Source of the DNA: Desulfobulbaceae bacterium | GTDB lineage: Bacteria > Desulfobacterota > Desulfobulbia > Desulfobulbales > Desulfocapsaceae | NCBI GenBank assembly: GCA_024636345.1 | Contig: JAGXHG010000035.1 | Location: forward strand, 1-64,000 | Length of the DNA: 64,000 nt | Direction of reading: 5' to 3' | Shown here: positions 26,709 through 35,134 of the stretch, piece by piece | Numbering within the stretch: position 1 is the first letter of the stretch | How the letters are laid out: the number at the start of each line of letters is the position of its first letter | Notes under the pieces: model-generated | Seen by the model: the letters and a program-made list of their open reading frames with translations, nothing else | What the model was told of the DNA's origin: nothing | The model's database searches: none | Program-made: the position numbers and the translations under genes

Positions 26709-29278
26709 TGGGGGTGTTCCTGCTTTTCAGGCCAGAGTAACAGCACGGGACTGGCCACGAATACGGAGGAGAAGGTCCCCACGATGATACCGGCCAAGAG
26801 AACGAAGGCAAAGTCATGGATCACTGATCCGCCCAGGAACAATAAGGCGGATAAGGTCATACAGGTGGTGAGCCCGGTGACAATCGTTCTTCCTACAACC
26901 TGATTGACACTGTCGTTGATCTGGCTGATGAGGCTGTGGCTCCGGTCCTTGGCCATATTTTCCCGGATACGGTCAAAGACCACGACCGAGTCGTTGAGGG
27001 AGTAGCCGCCAAGGGTAAGCAGGGCCGTGACAATGAGCAGGGTTATCTCAATATCCATCACCCAGCAGAGTCCGATAATGATAAAGACATCATGGAGGGT
27101 GGCAATGGCAGCCGCCACTCCAAAACGGATATCAAAACGGAAGGCCAGATAGATAATTACGCCGATCAGAGAGATGAGGATGGCCATCCCTGCCTTGTCA
27201 CGCAGGACAGAACTGACGGAAGAGCCGATCTCGGACTGACTCTCCAGGGTAAAGTGTTTGTCACTAAACTCTGTGCTCAGGATGGAGCTGATCTGCTCAC
27301 TGAGAGTGCCAATAACCTCTTCTGATTTCTTGATCTTGACAATCAGACTGTTTTCATTTTCCACCTCCTGCAGATCAAGTCCCTCCATCTGGTGTTTGTT
27401 AAAGGCCTGACGAACCTCGCTCATGGTAAAGTCCTGACTTGCCTTATACTGCAAAAGGGTGCCGCCGGAAAAATCAACCCCCATGTTGGCCTTGCCCCTG
27501 GCAATCTGGATGGAGGCGATGAGGCCAATGCCGACCAGCACGGCAGAAATGGCATAGGTGATATGCCGTAACTTCATATAATCGAGGTTGGGCTTTCTGG
27601 TAAAGCGGAGGAAACTTAACTTTTTCAGGAGATTGAAGAAGTGCAGAACGTCAAACATGAAACGGGAGCAGTAGAGGGCGGTAAACAGGTTGAAGAGGAT
27701 GCCCAGAGACAGAGTGATGGCAAATCCCTTGATCGGGCCGGTCCCAAAGAGAAACAGGGCCATGGAGGTGATCAGCGTGGTCACCTGCGAGTCAACAACA
27801 GTGGAGAGTGCCTGACTGAAGCCGCTGTCGACGCTTGATCTGACCGATTTTCCCAGGTCATAGCTCTCGCGCATCCGTTCAAAGATCAGGATGTTTGAGT
27901 CCACGGCCATACCGATGGAGAGGACAATACCGGCAATACCCGGCAGGGTCAGGGTGGCATTGAGGATGGCAAGTCCGGCAAAGAGAAAGAGGATGTTGAG
28001 TGCCAGGGCCGCATTGGCAATGACGCCTGAGAGCCGATAAAAAATCACCATGAAGGTGAGAACCAGCAGCGAGCCGAATATACCCGCAGTCATCCCCTTG
28101 TTGATGGAGTCGGCGCCAAGGCTGGCGCCGACGGTCAGGTTCTGGATAATATCAACCGGCGCCGGCAGGGCGCCAACTCGCAGGACAATGGCCAGGTCGG
28201 CCGCTTCCTCATGGCTGAAACTGCCGGATATCTGGGCTGATCCGCCCATGATTTTTTCCCTGATGGATGGGGCCGAGCGGATAACTTCGTCGAGTACAAT
28301 GGCCAGTCGCCGGTTAACGTTATTTTCGGTAATATGGGCAAAGATCTTGCCCCCCCGACCGGTGAGGTCAATGCTGACATAGGGTTCGTTGAACTGGCCA
28401 CCGATACGTACCTGGGCGTTTTTGACCATGTCGCCGGTCATCAGGGTCTGGTTTTCCACAAGCAGGGGGCGAATGGTCTCCAGGCCGGTCTGCTTGTCCT
28501 TATCCTTTTCGAAATAAATTTCCGTGTCCGCTGGCAGTCGATTTTGCAGGGCCCGGTTGAGTTTTTTTCGATCTTGACCTTCGGCCCATTGGCCATTGTT
28601 TTTGGCCTGCTCGATCATCTCCTGCAGGTTGATGCCTGCTGTGTCCGCCACCAGTTTAAATTCAAGCTGGGCGGTCTCTCCCAGAAGTTTCATGGCCCGT
28701 TTCGGGTCCTTGACCCCGGGAAGTTGTACGACAATTTCGTCAGTGCCCTGACGGATGATCACCGGTTCGGCAACACCGAACTGGTCAATTCTGTTTCTGA
28801 TAATCTCCAGAGATTGATCAACAGCGTGGGTACGGATAAAGGTGATCTCTGAATCTTTGAGATTAAGAGTGATTCGGGGGAATGAACCCTCTTTGGCCTC
28901 CACCTGCACATCGATATTGGGAAAGTCATCTTTGATCAGGTTATTGACTGTCTCCACCGCGCCGGTGTTAGGAAGGGTAAAGACAATGGTCCCGGGCTTA
29001 CTGTCGCTGCGCACCGCGGTGATTGATTTTTCCTTGAGGCTGTCTTTCAGGTCGGTCGCGGCCAGTTCCAGGGAATCTGCTTCTGCCTTTTTCAAGTCAA
29101 CCTTCAGTACCAGATGCATCCCTCCCTGCAGGTCAAGACCAAGACGTAAGCCTTCCGGCGCCATATATTTTTTCCACCAGTCCGGCGTTGCCGAATAAAA
29201 CGAGGGCACGATGGTGACGATGGAAAGGACGATGAGAGACAGAAGTATGGCGATCTTGAGCTTGAGTGATGTGTTCAT
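26705..29278 (-). CDS. secDF: Fused protein-export membrane protein SecDF
   Basis: Proton-driven accessory of the Sec translocon that pulls exported proteins across the inner membrane. 857 residues in one chain: SecD part from residue 1 with one membrane helix, GLRLGLDLQGGMHLVL, a periplasmic P1 domain and five helices (GMAVDSNILIFERMRE); SecF part from about residue 565 with GVDFSGGTLLQY near residue 600 and GGYSLNDSVVVFDRIRENM. About 12 membrane helices in total. Proteobacteria more often have secD and secF separate. yajC is not adjacent here. Confidence 0.96.
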   Translation of the reverse strand: MNTSLKLKIAILLSLIVLSIVTIVPSFYSATPDWWKKYMAPEGLRLGLDLQGGMHLVLKVDLKKAEADSLELAATDLKDSLKEKSITAVRSDSKPGTIVFTLPNTGAVETVNNLIKDDFPNIDVQVEAKEGSFPRITLNLKDSEITFIRTHAVDQSLEIIRNRIDQFGVAEPVIIRQGTDEIVVQLPGVKDPKRAMKLLGETAQLEFKLVADTAGINLQEMIEQAKNNGQWAEGQDRKKLNRALQNRLPADTEIYFEKDKDKQTGLETIRPLLVENQTLMTGDMVKNAQVRIGGQFNEPYVSIDLTGRGGKIFAHITENNVNRRLAIVLDEVIRSAPSIREKIMGGSAQISGSFSHEEAADLAIVLRVGALPAPVDIIQNLTVGASLGADSINKGMTAGIFGSLLVLTFMVIFYRLSGVIANAALALNILFLFAGLAILNATLTLPGIAGIVLSIGMAVDSNILIFERMRESYDLGKSVRSSVDSGFSQALSTVVDSQVTTLITSMALFLFGTGPIKGFAITLSLGILFNLFTALYCSRFMFDVLHFFNLLKKLSFLRFTRKPNLDYMKLRHITYAISAVLVGIGLIASIQIARGKANMGVDFSGGTLLQYKASQDFTMSEVRQAFNKHQMEGLDLQEVENENSLIVKIKKSEEVIGTLSEQISSILSTEFSDKHFTLESQSEIGSSVSSVLRDKAGMAILISLIGVIIYLAFRFDIRFGVAAAIATLHDVFIIIGLCWVMDIEITLLIVTALLTLGGYSLNDSVVVFDRIRENMAKDRSHSLISQINDSVNQVVGRTIVTGLTTCMTLSALLFLGGSVIHDFAFVLLAGIIVGTFSSVFVASPVLLLWPEKQEHPQ

Positions 29279-29419
29279 TGATGTCCCGGGAATTTCTTCT
29301 ATGAAAGTTATAAATGATGAAGTTAACTCGAAGTTTGCAGGTTTAACCTGAACAGTTAGTACGGCGATTATACAGTACTGTCTGAATCTTGCAAGTTTTG
29401 CTTGTGCTGCTGTTTGTGT

Positions 29420-30175
29420 TTATTTCTTTCTGTTAATTGCCGCCGCAAGGCAGGCAGCGCCAAAGCCATTGTCGATGTTGACCACACCAAGTCCTGGTGC
29501 ACAACTGTTAAGCATGCCAAGCAGGGCGGCAATTCCGCCAAAGCTTGTTCCGTATCCAACGGAAGTTGGAACCGCAATGACCGGACAGGCTGTAAGGCCA
29601 CTGATTACACTGGGAAGAGCTCCTTCCATTCCGGCCACCACAATAATGACGGCGGCTGTGTGCAACAGGTGCTGATGGCTCAGGAGGCGATGCAGGCCGG
29701 CGACCCCGACGTCATAGAGGGTTTGCACTACATGGCCGAGGGTTTCTGCCGTGACCTTGGCCTCTTCTGCTACCGGGATGTCAGAGGTGCCGGCGCAGAT
29801 GATAAGAATGGTACCGCAGGAACTCTCCGGGTCTGGATTGAGCTCATTGGCGGTCAACATCCTGGCTTGGGAATGATAGTGAACCTGGGGTAGTGTGCGT
29901 TGCACAACAGCCGCCTTGTCAGCATCCACTCGAGTTGCCATCAGCAGAGATGATTGCTTCAGGAGGGTGGCGGCAATGGCACTGATCTGTTCAGAGGTCT
30001 TGGATGCCCCGTAAATAACCTCCGGGATTCCGGTGCGCAGGCTGCGATGGTGGTCCAGGCAGGCATCCTGAATAGCCTCTGATGGCAGATGCTTCAGTCT
30101 GGTGATGGCATTATCGACGCTGCATTGTCCGGTCTGAACTTCTTGGAGAAGTCGGGTCAGTTGATCTTGATTCAT
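29420..30175 (-). CDS. larB: LarB, pyridinium-3,5-biscarboxylic acid mononucleotide synthase
   Basis: LarB carboxylates nicotinic acid adenine dinucleotide as the first step to the nickel-pincer nucleotide cofactor of lactate racemase and related epimerases. The 251-residue protein has an N-terminal helical region and a C-terminal domain like PurE/AIR carboxylase (ICAGTSDIPVAEEAKVTAE, VVAGMEGALPSVISGL, PTSVGYGTSFGGIAALLGML, NIDNGFGAACLAA). LarC, LarE and LarA homologues are not in the window, so the rest of the pathway must be elsewhere. Confidence 0.92.
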   Translation of the reverse strand: MNQDQLTRLLQEVQTGQCSVDNAITRLKHLPSEAIQDACLDHHRSLRTGIPEVIYGASKTSEQISAIAATLLKQSSLLMATRVDADKAAVVQRTLPQVHYHSQARMLTANELNPDPESSCGTILIICAGTSDIPVAEEAKVTAETLGHVVQTLYDVGVAGLHRLLSHQHLLHTAAVIIVVAGMEGALPSVISGLTACPVIAVPTSVGYGTSFGGIAALLGMLNSCAPGLGVVNIDNGFGAACLAAAINRKK

Positions 30176-30229
30176 GGCTTATGGGGCTTAACACGGGCTA
30201 TTTTGTTATGGTTTCTTGTATGTAGTTTG

Positions 30230-30340
30230 CCAGGCGCCCCTCAAAGAAACCGCGTGAAAAGATTGGCTGTTTCTTTGAAGCGGCATAAGGTGCCGTTATG
30301 AAATAAGCAAAAAAATACTGCTTATCTCATAACGGCACCT
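30230..30340 (-). repeat. Paired-hairpin element, larB copy (hairpins A and B)
   Basis: Read on the minus strand, hairpin A (30340-30288) has arms aggtgccgttatga / tcataacggcacct extending to 21 of 22 matching bases. Hairpin B (30285-30230) begins atgccgcttcaaagaaac and is 28 of 29 bases identical to the start of hairpin B at 60338. A and B have the same order and spacing as in the 60.3-kb copy. Here the element lies in front of larB rather than at a gene end. Confidence 0.75.
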
Positions 30341-30347
30341 AAAAAGA

Positions 30348-30373
30348 GAGCCATCGTCTTGCATGAATGGCTC
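30348..30373. other. Short stem-loop upstream of the COG2187-type gene
   Basis: gagccat (30348-30354) and atggctc (30367-30373) form a 7-base stem followed by catttttg. It lies between divergent genes next to the paired-hairpin element. Function not evident. Confidence 0.35.
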
Positions 30374-30502
30374 CATTTTTGTAAAAGGATGTTTATCATG
30401 ATACTAAAATAAGGTAAAGGTTTTGTCGTGCTTGATTGCTGAGGCATCAGTCGATGAGAGAAAATAATTATCTAAAGCAAGCTGGTAGACAAGGAGTTAT
30501 AC

Positions 30503-31525
30503 ATGAGTGAAGATATCCTCCCCCAATATATCCAATATCTGCAGGAGAGCAGTAGCTATCCTCATCCTGTAGAGGGCGTTCAGCTGCTGCAGACCCATAT
30601 CTCCTTTGTCCTGCTGGCTGGAAATTTTGTGTACAAATGGAAAAAACCGGTGAACTTTGGTTTTCTCGATTTTTCAACTCTGGAGAAGAGAAAATATTAC
30701 TGTGAGCAGGAGTTGATTCTCAATCGTCGTCTCTGTCCTGATCTCTACTTGGATGTGGTTACGGTTACTCGTGAGGGTAATCAGTATAGCCTGAACGGAA
30801 AGGGTGAGGTGGTCGAATATGGGGTGAAGATGGTCCGTATGCCGGAAGAGCGGATGATGCCCCATGTGATTGGTGCCGGTCAGTTGGATCATGGACAGAT
30901 TGACCGGATCATTGAGGTCCTGGTCCCTTTTTATCAGCGGGCTGAGGGGACAGAAGTCATTAGTGAATTTGGTCGTGCCGCCTCTGTTGCTGTCAATGTT
31001 CTTGAGAATTTTGATCAGACGGAGGCTTTTATCGATCAAGGGGCCCTCGGTCGTGACCAGTTTGATCAGATTGGTGACTATGCCCGTGCGTTCCTGAAAG
31101 ATGAGCTGCGATTTGAGCGACGCCGGGCGGCAGGGAAGATTCGTGATTGCCACGGAGATCTTTATTCTGCCAATATCTGTTTGACAACCCCTGTGCACAT
31201 CTTTGATTGTATTGAATTTAATGAGCGTTTCCGCTATTCGGATGTAGCGGCTGATGTGGCATTTCTGGCCATGGATCTCGATTTTCATGGACTGGATGAA
31301 CTTTCGACCTATTTTGTGGAGCGTTTTGTGGAAGAATCGGCAGATCCCGGCCTTGTCGAGATGCTTGATTTTTATAAATGTTACCGGGCCATGGTTCGCG
31401 GTAAAATAAATCTTTTTACGGCCAGTGATCCGGCGGTGGATATATCCGTTGGAACGCGGTGCAGAGAGCAGGCTGCCCGCTATTTTGTCCTGGCCCGGAA
31501 ATATGCGGTCAGGGTGGGTGGCTGA
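30503..31525 (+). CDS. Aminoglycoside-phosphotransferase-like protein (COG2187)
   Basis: 340 residues with a kinase-like fold. KWKKPVNFGFLDFSTLEKRK is typical of COG2187, and the catalytic-loop equivalent is DCHGDLYSANIC with IFDCIEFNERFRYSDVAADVAFLAMDL. In many bacteria this domain is fused to a C-terminal P-loop kinase; here the partner is encoded separately by the next, overlapping gene. Substrate unknown; antibiotic resistance should not be assumed. Confidence 0.82.
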   Translation: MSEDILPQYIQYLQESSSYPHPVEGVQLLQTHISFVLLAGNFVYKWKKPVNFGFLDFSTLEKRKYYCEQELILNRRLCPDLYLDVVTVTREGNQYSLNGKGEVVEYGVKMVRMPEERMMPHVIGAGQLDHGQIDRIIEVLVPFYQRAEGTEVISEFGRAASVAVNVLENFDQTEAFIDQGALGRDQFDQIGDYARAFLKDELRFERRRAAGKIRDCHGDLYSANICLTTPVHIFDCIEFNERFRYSDVAADVAFLAMDLDFHGLDELSTYFVERFVEESADPGLVEMLDFYKCYRAMVRGKINLFTASDPAVDISVGTRCREQAARYFVLARKYAVRVGG

Positions 31526-32117
31526 AGTGGCGGTTGCCGGAAAGGTACTGATTTTTTTTGGGATGATTGCAACTGGGAAAAGTTATCTGGCTGAGTCATG
31601 GGCCAGACAGCATGGTTGTGGCTATTATAATTCGGACAGGGTGCGTAAAGAGATTGCAGGTCTAGCTCCAGAGAGCCGGCAGTCAGACCCTGCGGATCAG
31701 GGAATTTACAGCCACGAATTCTCTCGCAAAACCTATGATCAATTGTTGATTCTGGCAGAGCAGGATCTGGATGCAGGATCTGGGGCTTGTGTGGTTCTTG
31801 ATGGTTCGTATCAGGCTCGTTGTGAGCGGGAGTTGGCGCAGAAGAAGTTGGCATCAAAAGCCAAAGTCTTTTTTGTGCACTGCATCTGTCCCGAAGAGGT
31901 GATGCGAGAGCGGATGGAGCAACGACTGAGCGATCCACAGGCGGTGTCCGATGGGCGTTGGGAAATTTATCTACAGCAGAAAACGAGATTTGAGATGCCA
32001 GATGAGCTTGACTCGAAGCAGTTGTTAACCATAGATACGAATCAAACCCTTGGCGCACTTCTGGGCTTGCTTGAGGAGTGGATGGTCAGAGGGGTGGATC
32101 CGCAGGCGGTTGCATAG
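31518..32117 (+). CDS. P-loop kinase (COG0645/AAA_33-like), partner of the upstream kinase-like protein
   Basis: 199 residues. Walker A is FFGMIATGKSYLAESWA; the Asp/Arg-rich remainder (VVLDGSYQARCERELAQK, HCICPEEVMRERMEQRLSD) matches small zeta-toxin-like/shikimate-kinase-like P-loop kinases. GTG at 31518 overlaps the upstream stop by eight bases and has agggtgg before it; GTG at 31527 is an alternative. The split of a usually fused protein into two overlapping genes is the notable point. The substrate cannot be predicted. Confidence 0.78.
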   Translation: MAEVAVAGKVLIFFGMIATGKSYLAESWARQHGCGYYNSDRVRKEIAGLAPESRQSDPADQGIYSHEFSRKTYDQLLILAEQDLDAGSGACVVLDGSYQARCERELAQKKLASKAKVFFVHCICPEEVMRERMEQRLSDPQAVSDGRWEIYLQQKTRFEMPDELDSKQLLTIDTNQTLGALLGLLEEWMVRGVDPQAVA

Positions 32118-32148
32118 CGCCGGTAATAGACAAAAGAGAGGTTTTATC

Positions 32149-32589
32149 ATGTATAATCGTATTTATATCTTACACTTTTTTAAAGACACCAGCAATGAAC
32201 CGGTTATTTATCAGTTGGTTAAGCAGTATGATGTTGAGTTTAATATCCTGAAGGCGGATATCCTGCCGCAGAGGGATGGGTTTATGATCCTTGAGCTGAA
32301 AGGAAGCAAAGCCAATGTGGTCAAAGGGCTTGAGTATCTGGAAGAGCGTGGGGTCAAGGTCGAGCGTCTTGCGGCCAGCGTCCGCCGGGATGATGAAAAA
32401 TGTTTTCAGTGCGGGGTGTGTACGGGCGTCTGTCCGGTGGGTGCTCTGTCCCTGCATCGACCTGATATGGCGGTACTTTTTGATCCGGATAAATGTACAG
32501 GATGCAGTTTATGCGTACCTATTTGTCCGGTCAGGGCTATGGAGCTCTCTCTCGGGCAAGACGCATTGACTGAAAATATAAATCCCTGA
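32149..32589 (+). CDS. NIL-domain ferredoxin (2 x [4Fe-4S])
   Basis: 146 residues: an N-terminal NIL/ACT-like domain (about 1-75) and two ferredoxin motifs, CFQCGVCTGVCPVG and CTGCSLCVPICPVRA. Start ATG at 32149 with agagagg upstream. In methanogens and several anaerobes such proteins work with a COG1900 (DUF39) partner to make homocysteine from aspartate semialdehyde and sulfide. A similar role here is plausible in a sulfide-producing cell, but no COG1900 gene is in the window. Confidence 0.85.
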   Translation: MYNRIYILHFFKDTSNEPVIYQLVKQYDVEFNILKADILPQRDGFMILELKGSKANVVKGLEYLEERGVKVERLAASVRRDDEKCFQCGVCTGVCPVGALSLHRPDMAVLFDPDKCTGCSLCVPICPVRAMELSLGQDALTENINP

Positions 32590-32611
32590 GTATGAATGGC
32601 TTATAACTAGC

Positions 32612-32646
32612 AAGCTGCCGAACAGAACACATCTGCCCGGCAGCTT
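32612..32646. terminator. Stem-loop between convergent genes
   Basis: aagctgccg (32612-32620) and cggcagctt (32638-32646) form a perfect 9-base GC-rich stem between the NIL-ferredoxin (plus) and bamD (minus). Without a clear T tract it is a likely but not certain bidirectional terminator. Confidence 0.45.
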
Positions 32647-32657
32647 TGAAGAAGAGG

Positions 32658-33452
32658 CTATTTGGTAGGCAAAGGCTGTCCCGTTGGTTTCTCAGAGGAG
32701 AAAAGATGCCAGTCCGGCAGTTCAACCAGGCCGGAGAACCATGAAGAAAGGTTGAATCCCATCTTTTCGCCGGATTCTATTTTGGCGAGCAATTCTTTGG
32801 CCTTGGGAGTGATGGATGCGTCAGGATAGGTGTTGATCAGATAATTAAGTCTGGTTTTTGCATCGAGATATTTGTCGGTTCTAAGGTAGAATTCCACAAC
32901 AAGGTATTCATGGTTGACCAGAAACTCGTTGGCGGCTCTGCTCCGGGCCTTGGCCTCATCGGTATAGGGTGATTCGGGAAAGGCCTTGATCAATCTGGTA
33001 AAATCCCGGATTGCTTTTGTCGCTCCGGAGGTGTCACGATCAATAGTATCAATCTGCTGGTAACTGCACATGGCGATTTGATACAAGACATAGGGAATGG
33101 CCTCGTTGGTTGGATGTTGTTCCTCAAATCTCTTGTAAAGAACCAATGCTTCTGCATAGTTTTCCATGAAATAGTTGCAGTCAGCGCCTTTCAGCTCAGC
33201 AAGCATTGCCTGGGGACTGAAAGGATAGTTGTCCAGAATCTCATTAAAATGTTTTGCTGCTTCATAGTAATCGCCAACGTCGTATGCATCCATGCCCTTA
33301 ATAGCAAGGCTGTCTGCTGGGATTTGTACCTCTTCGCCTCCCATGCCAAACCAGGATTTCATGGTTGCGCATCCACTCAGCGAGAGGGTTAGAAGGGTTG
33401 CGGAAAGCAGGGTGATAATCAAGGAACGTGAAAAAGAAGTAGTTGATTGCAT
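32658..33452 (-). CDS. bamD: Outer-membrane assembly lipoprotein BamD
   Basis: Essential partner of BamA in folding beta-barrel proteins into the outer membrane. 264 residues with a lipoprotein signal (LSGC, C28) and about five TPR units: AIKGMDAYDVGDYYEAAKHF, NYPFSPQAMLAELKGADC, RLIKAFPESPYTDEAKARS and YPDASITPKAKELL. Length and repeat signatures match the family. It lies six bases downstream of trxB on the same strand. Confidence 0.93.
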   Translation of the reverse strand: MQSTTSFSRSLIITLLSATLLTLSLSGCATMKSWFGMGGEEVQIPADSLAIKGMDAYDVGDYYEAAKHFNEILDNYPFSPQAMLAELKGADCNYFMENYAEALVLYKRFEEQHPTNEAIPYVLYQIAMCSYQQIDTIDRDTSGATKAIRDFTRLIKAFPESPYTDEAKARSRAANEFLVNHEYLVVEFYLRTDKYLDAKTRLNYLINTYPDASITPKAKELLAKIESGEKMGFNLSSWFSGLVELPDWHLFSSEKPTGQPLPTK

Positions 33453-33458
33453 GATAGC

Positions 33459-34391
33459 TTATAGTGTCAAATTGTTCAGATAATGTTCTGCCGCGAGCTC
33501 GGCGGTTGCTCCCTCGCCTGCAGCGTTGACGATCTGTCGCACTTCTTTGCTGCGGATATCACCAGCAGCAAAGACTCCTGGGATTGCTGTCCGGGTTTCG
33601 TTGTCGGTGGGGATAAAGCCGCCATGCTCTGCCTTAAGGAGTTGGAGGGGCAGCATCTCATTATTGGGGATCACGCCAATAAGGATAAAGATACCGTCAA
33701 CGGCCAATGTTGTTTCTTTGCCTCCACGATCTCTGAGGAGGAGCCGTTCAACACCTTTTTCTCCCTCAATGGCAGTAACCTGACTATCCCAGATGAAATC
33801 AATCTTATCGTTGGCAAAAGCTTTTTCCTGAATAATCTTTGTAGCCCGCAGGGCGTCACGGCGATGGATCAGGGTCACCCGGCTGGCAAATTTAGTGAGA
33901 TGGGAAGCCTCCTGCACCGCGGTATTGCCGCCGCCTACCACGGCCACATGCATGTTGCGGTAAAAAGGGGCATCGCAGGTGGCACAGTAGGAGACTCCTT
34001 TACCTGCGAATTCAGCTTCCCCTGGGATGTTCAGGAGTTGGGGACGAGCTCCGCTGCAGATGATCAGGGCGTTACACGTGAGTTGTTCGCCGTCTTCCAG
34101 GGTGAGCTGCTTCGGGGTCAGCAGGAGATCCATGCTGACCACATTGGCAGTCAGGCTGTTGAGCCCGAAGCGCCGGGCATGGGCCTCCATTTTTTCGGCA
34201 AGTTCAAAACCGGAAAGTCCGTCAGGAAAACCCGGATAGTTGTCAACCCAGTCGGTGAGCAGGACCTGACCGCCAGCGGCCCCTTTTTCAATCAAGAGGT
34301 GATCAATTCTGGCTCTTGCCGCATAGAGGCCAGCAGTGAGTCCGGCAGGACCGGAACCCAGAATGATCAGTTCATAATGTGTCTTTTCCAT
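33459..34391 (-). CDS. trxB: Thioredoxin reductase
   Basis: Reduces thioredoxin through FAD and a redox disulfide. 310 residues: FAD-binding LGSGPAGLTAGLYAARA at the N-terminus, the redox pair C136-A-T-C139 in SYCATCDAPFY, NAD(P)-binding VVGGGNTAVQEA, and the FAD C-terminal motif GVFAAGDIRSK. The NAD(P) site ends in HRRDALRA, as in NADPH enzymes. Downstream of trxA on the same strand, so it is the natural partner. Confidence 0.96.
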   Translation of the reverse strand: MEKTHYELIILGSGPAGLTAGLYAARARIDHLLIEKGAAGGQVLLTDWVDNYPGFPDGLSGFELAEKMEAHARRFGLNSLTANVVSMDLLLTPKQLTLEDGEQLTCNALIICSGARPQLLNIPGEAEFAGKGVSYCATCDAPFYRNMHVAVVGGGNTAVQEASHLTKFASRVTLIHRRDALRATKIIQEKAFANDKIDFIWDSQVTAIEGEKGVERLLLRDRGGKETTLAVDGIFILIGVIPNNEMLPLQLLKAEHGGFIPTDNETRTAIPGVFAAGDIRSKEVRQIVNAAGEGATAELAAEHYLNNLTL

Positions 34392-34483
34392 TACTTTTTT
34401 TGATCACCATATTAAGCTGATAGCAGGTAGTTTTTGTGACAAGAAAAAGCCTTGCCACAAAAAGGAATGAGATCGGACGTTGA

Positions 34484-34810
34484 CTACAGGGCTTTTTTAA
34501 TAAGGTCAACAAGTTGTTTTTTTCCTACGGCGCCAGTAATCTGGTCCACTACCTCACCGTCTTTAAAGAGAATAAGGGTAGGAATGGCCCGGATGCCAAA
34601 TTTGCCTGGAGTGACCGGGTTGTCGTCAACATTCATCTTGAGGATGGTTACTTTGCCAGCATATTCCTCGGCCAGATCTTCAATGACTGGACCGATAGCT
34701 TTACAAGGGCCACACCAGGGGGCCCAGAAATCCACAAGGCATGGCAAATTTGAAGAAACAGTTGTTTGAAATGCAGCATCATTTATTGCTTGAACTTTGT
34801 CGCTTGCCAT
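34484..34810 (-). CDS. trxA: Thioredoxin
   Basis: Small disulfide reductase of the cytoplasm. 108 residues with the active site W-C33-G-P-C36-K in VDFWAPWCGPCKAIGP, the conserved cis-Pro region AIPTLILFKDG and C-terminal helix. It precedes trxB by about 90 bases, forming a thioredoxin system unit. Shine-Dalgarno cggag. Confidence 0.97.
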   Translation of the reverse strand: MASDKVQAINDAAFQTTVSSNLPCLVDFWAPWCGPCKAIGPVIEDLAEEYAGKVTILKMNVDDNPVTPGKFGIRAIPTLILFKDGEVVDQITGAVGKKQLVDLIKKAL

Positions 34811-35134
34811 TGTTTAGCTCCGTTGTTGATTGATCTGTAGAATGAATGTTGAGTATTCTTTCAATTTTAAAGGGTAATTATTGAACTGTATTCATAGTGT
34901 ACCTTCTGGGATTTTGCATGACAAGTAAAAATTACAGTCAAACCGTCAGCAAGGCATGAGGATGAATATGGGTAAATGTTAATAAATTGTGCATGATTGT
35001 AAAAAGGTCAAGGCGTGGAACTTGTTTGGCACTTTTTCTACTAGCATGCTATGGTTATGCCGTTTATTAATAGAAATTAAAAATGGTTAATAGTGAACCG
35101 AAAACATATAAGAAATGGTTGAAGGAGTCGAACA
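34811..35134. other. Divergent intergenic region trxA / hemL
   Basis: 324 AT-rich bases without a supported gene. A putative hemL promoter is annotated separately. No operator, repeat or RNA gene was recognised. Confidence 0.4.
35026..35055 (+). promoter_or_regulatory. Putative sigma70 promoter of hemL
   Basis: TTGGCA (35026-35031) and TATGGT (35050-35055) are 18 bases apart, about 80 bases before hemL. Sequence match only. The TGGCAC within it lacks the properly spaced GC of a sigma54 promoter. Confidence 0.35.

Noticed and set aside
30503-31525. Antibiotic-resistance gene (aminoglycoside phosphotransferase)
   Set aside because: The sequence belongs to the COG2187 group, a widespread chromosomal family with no established resistance role.
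35024-35050. Possible sigma54 promoter (TGGCAC) upstream of hemL
   Set aside because: The GC doublet required about ten bases downstream of GG is not in place; a sigma70-type reading fits better.
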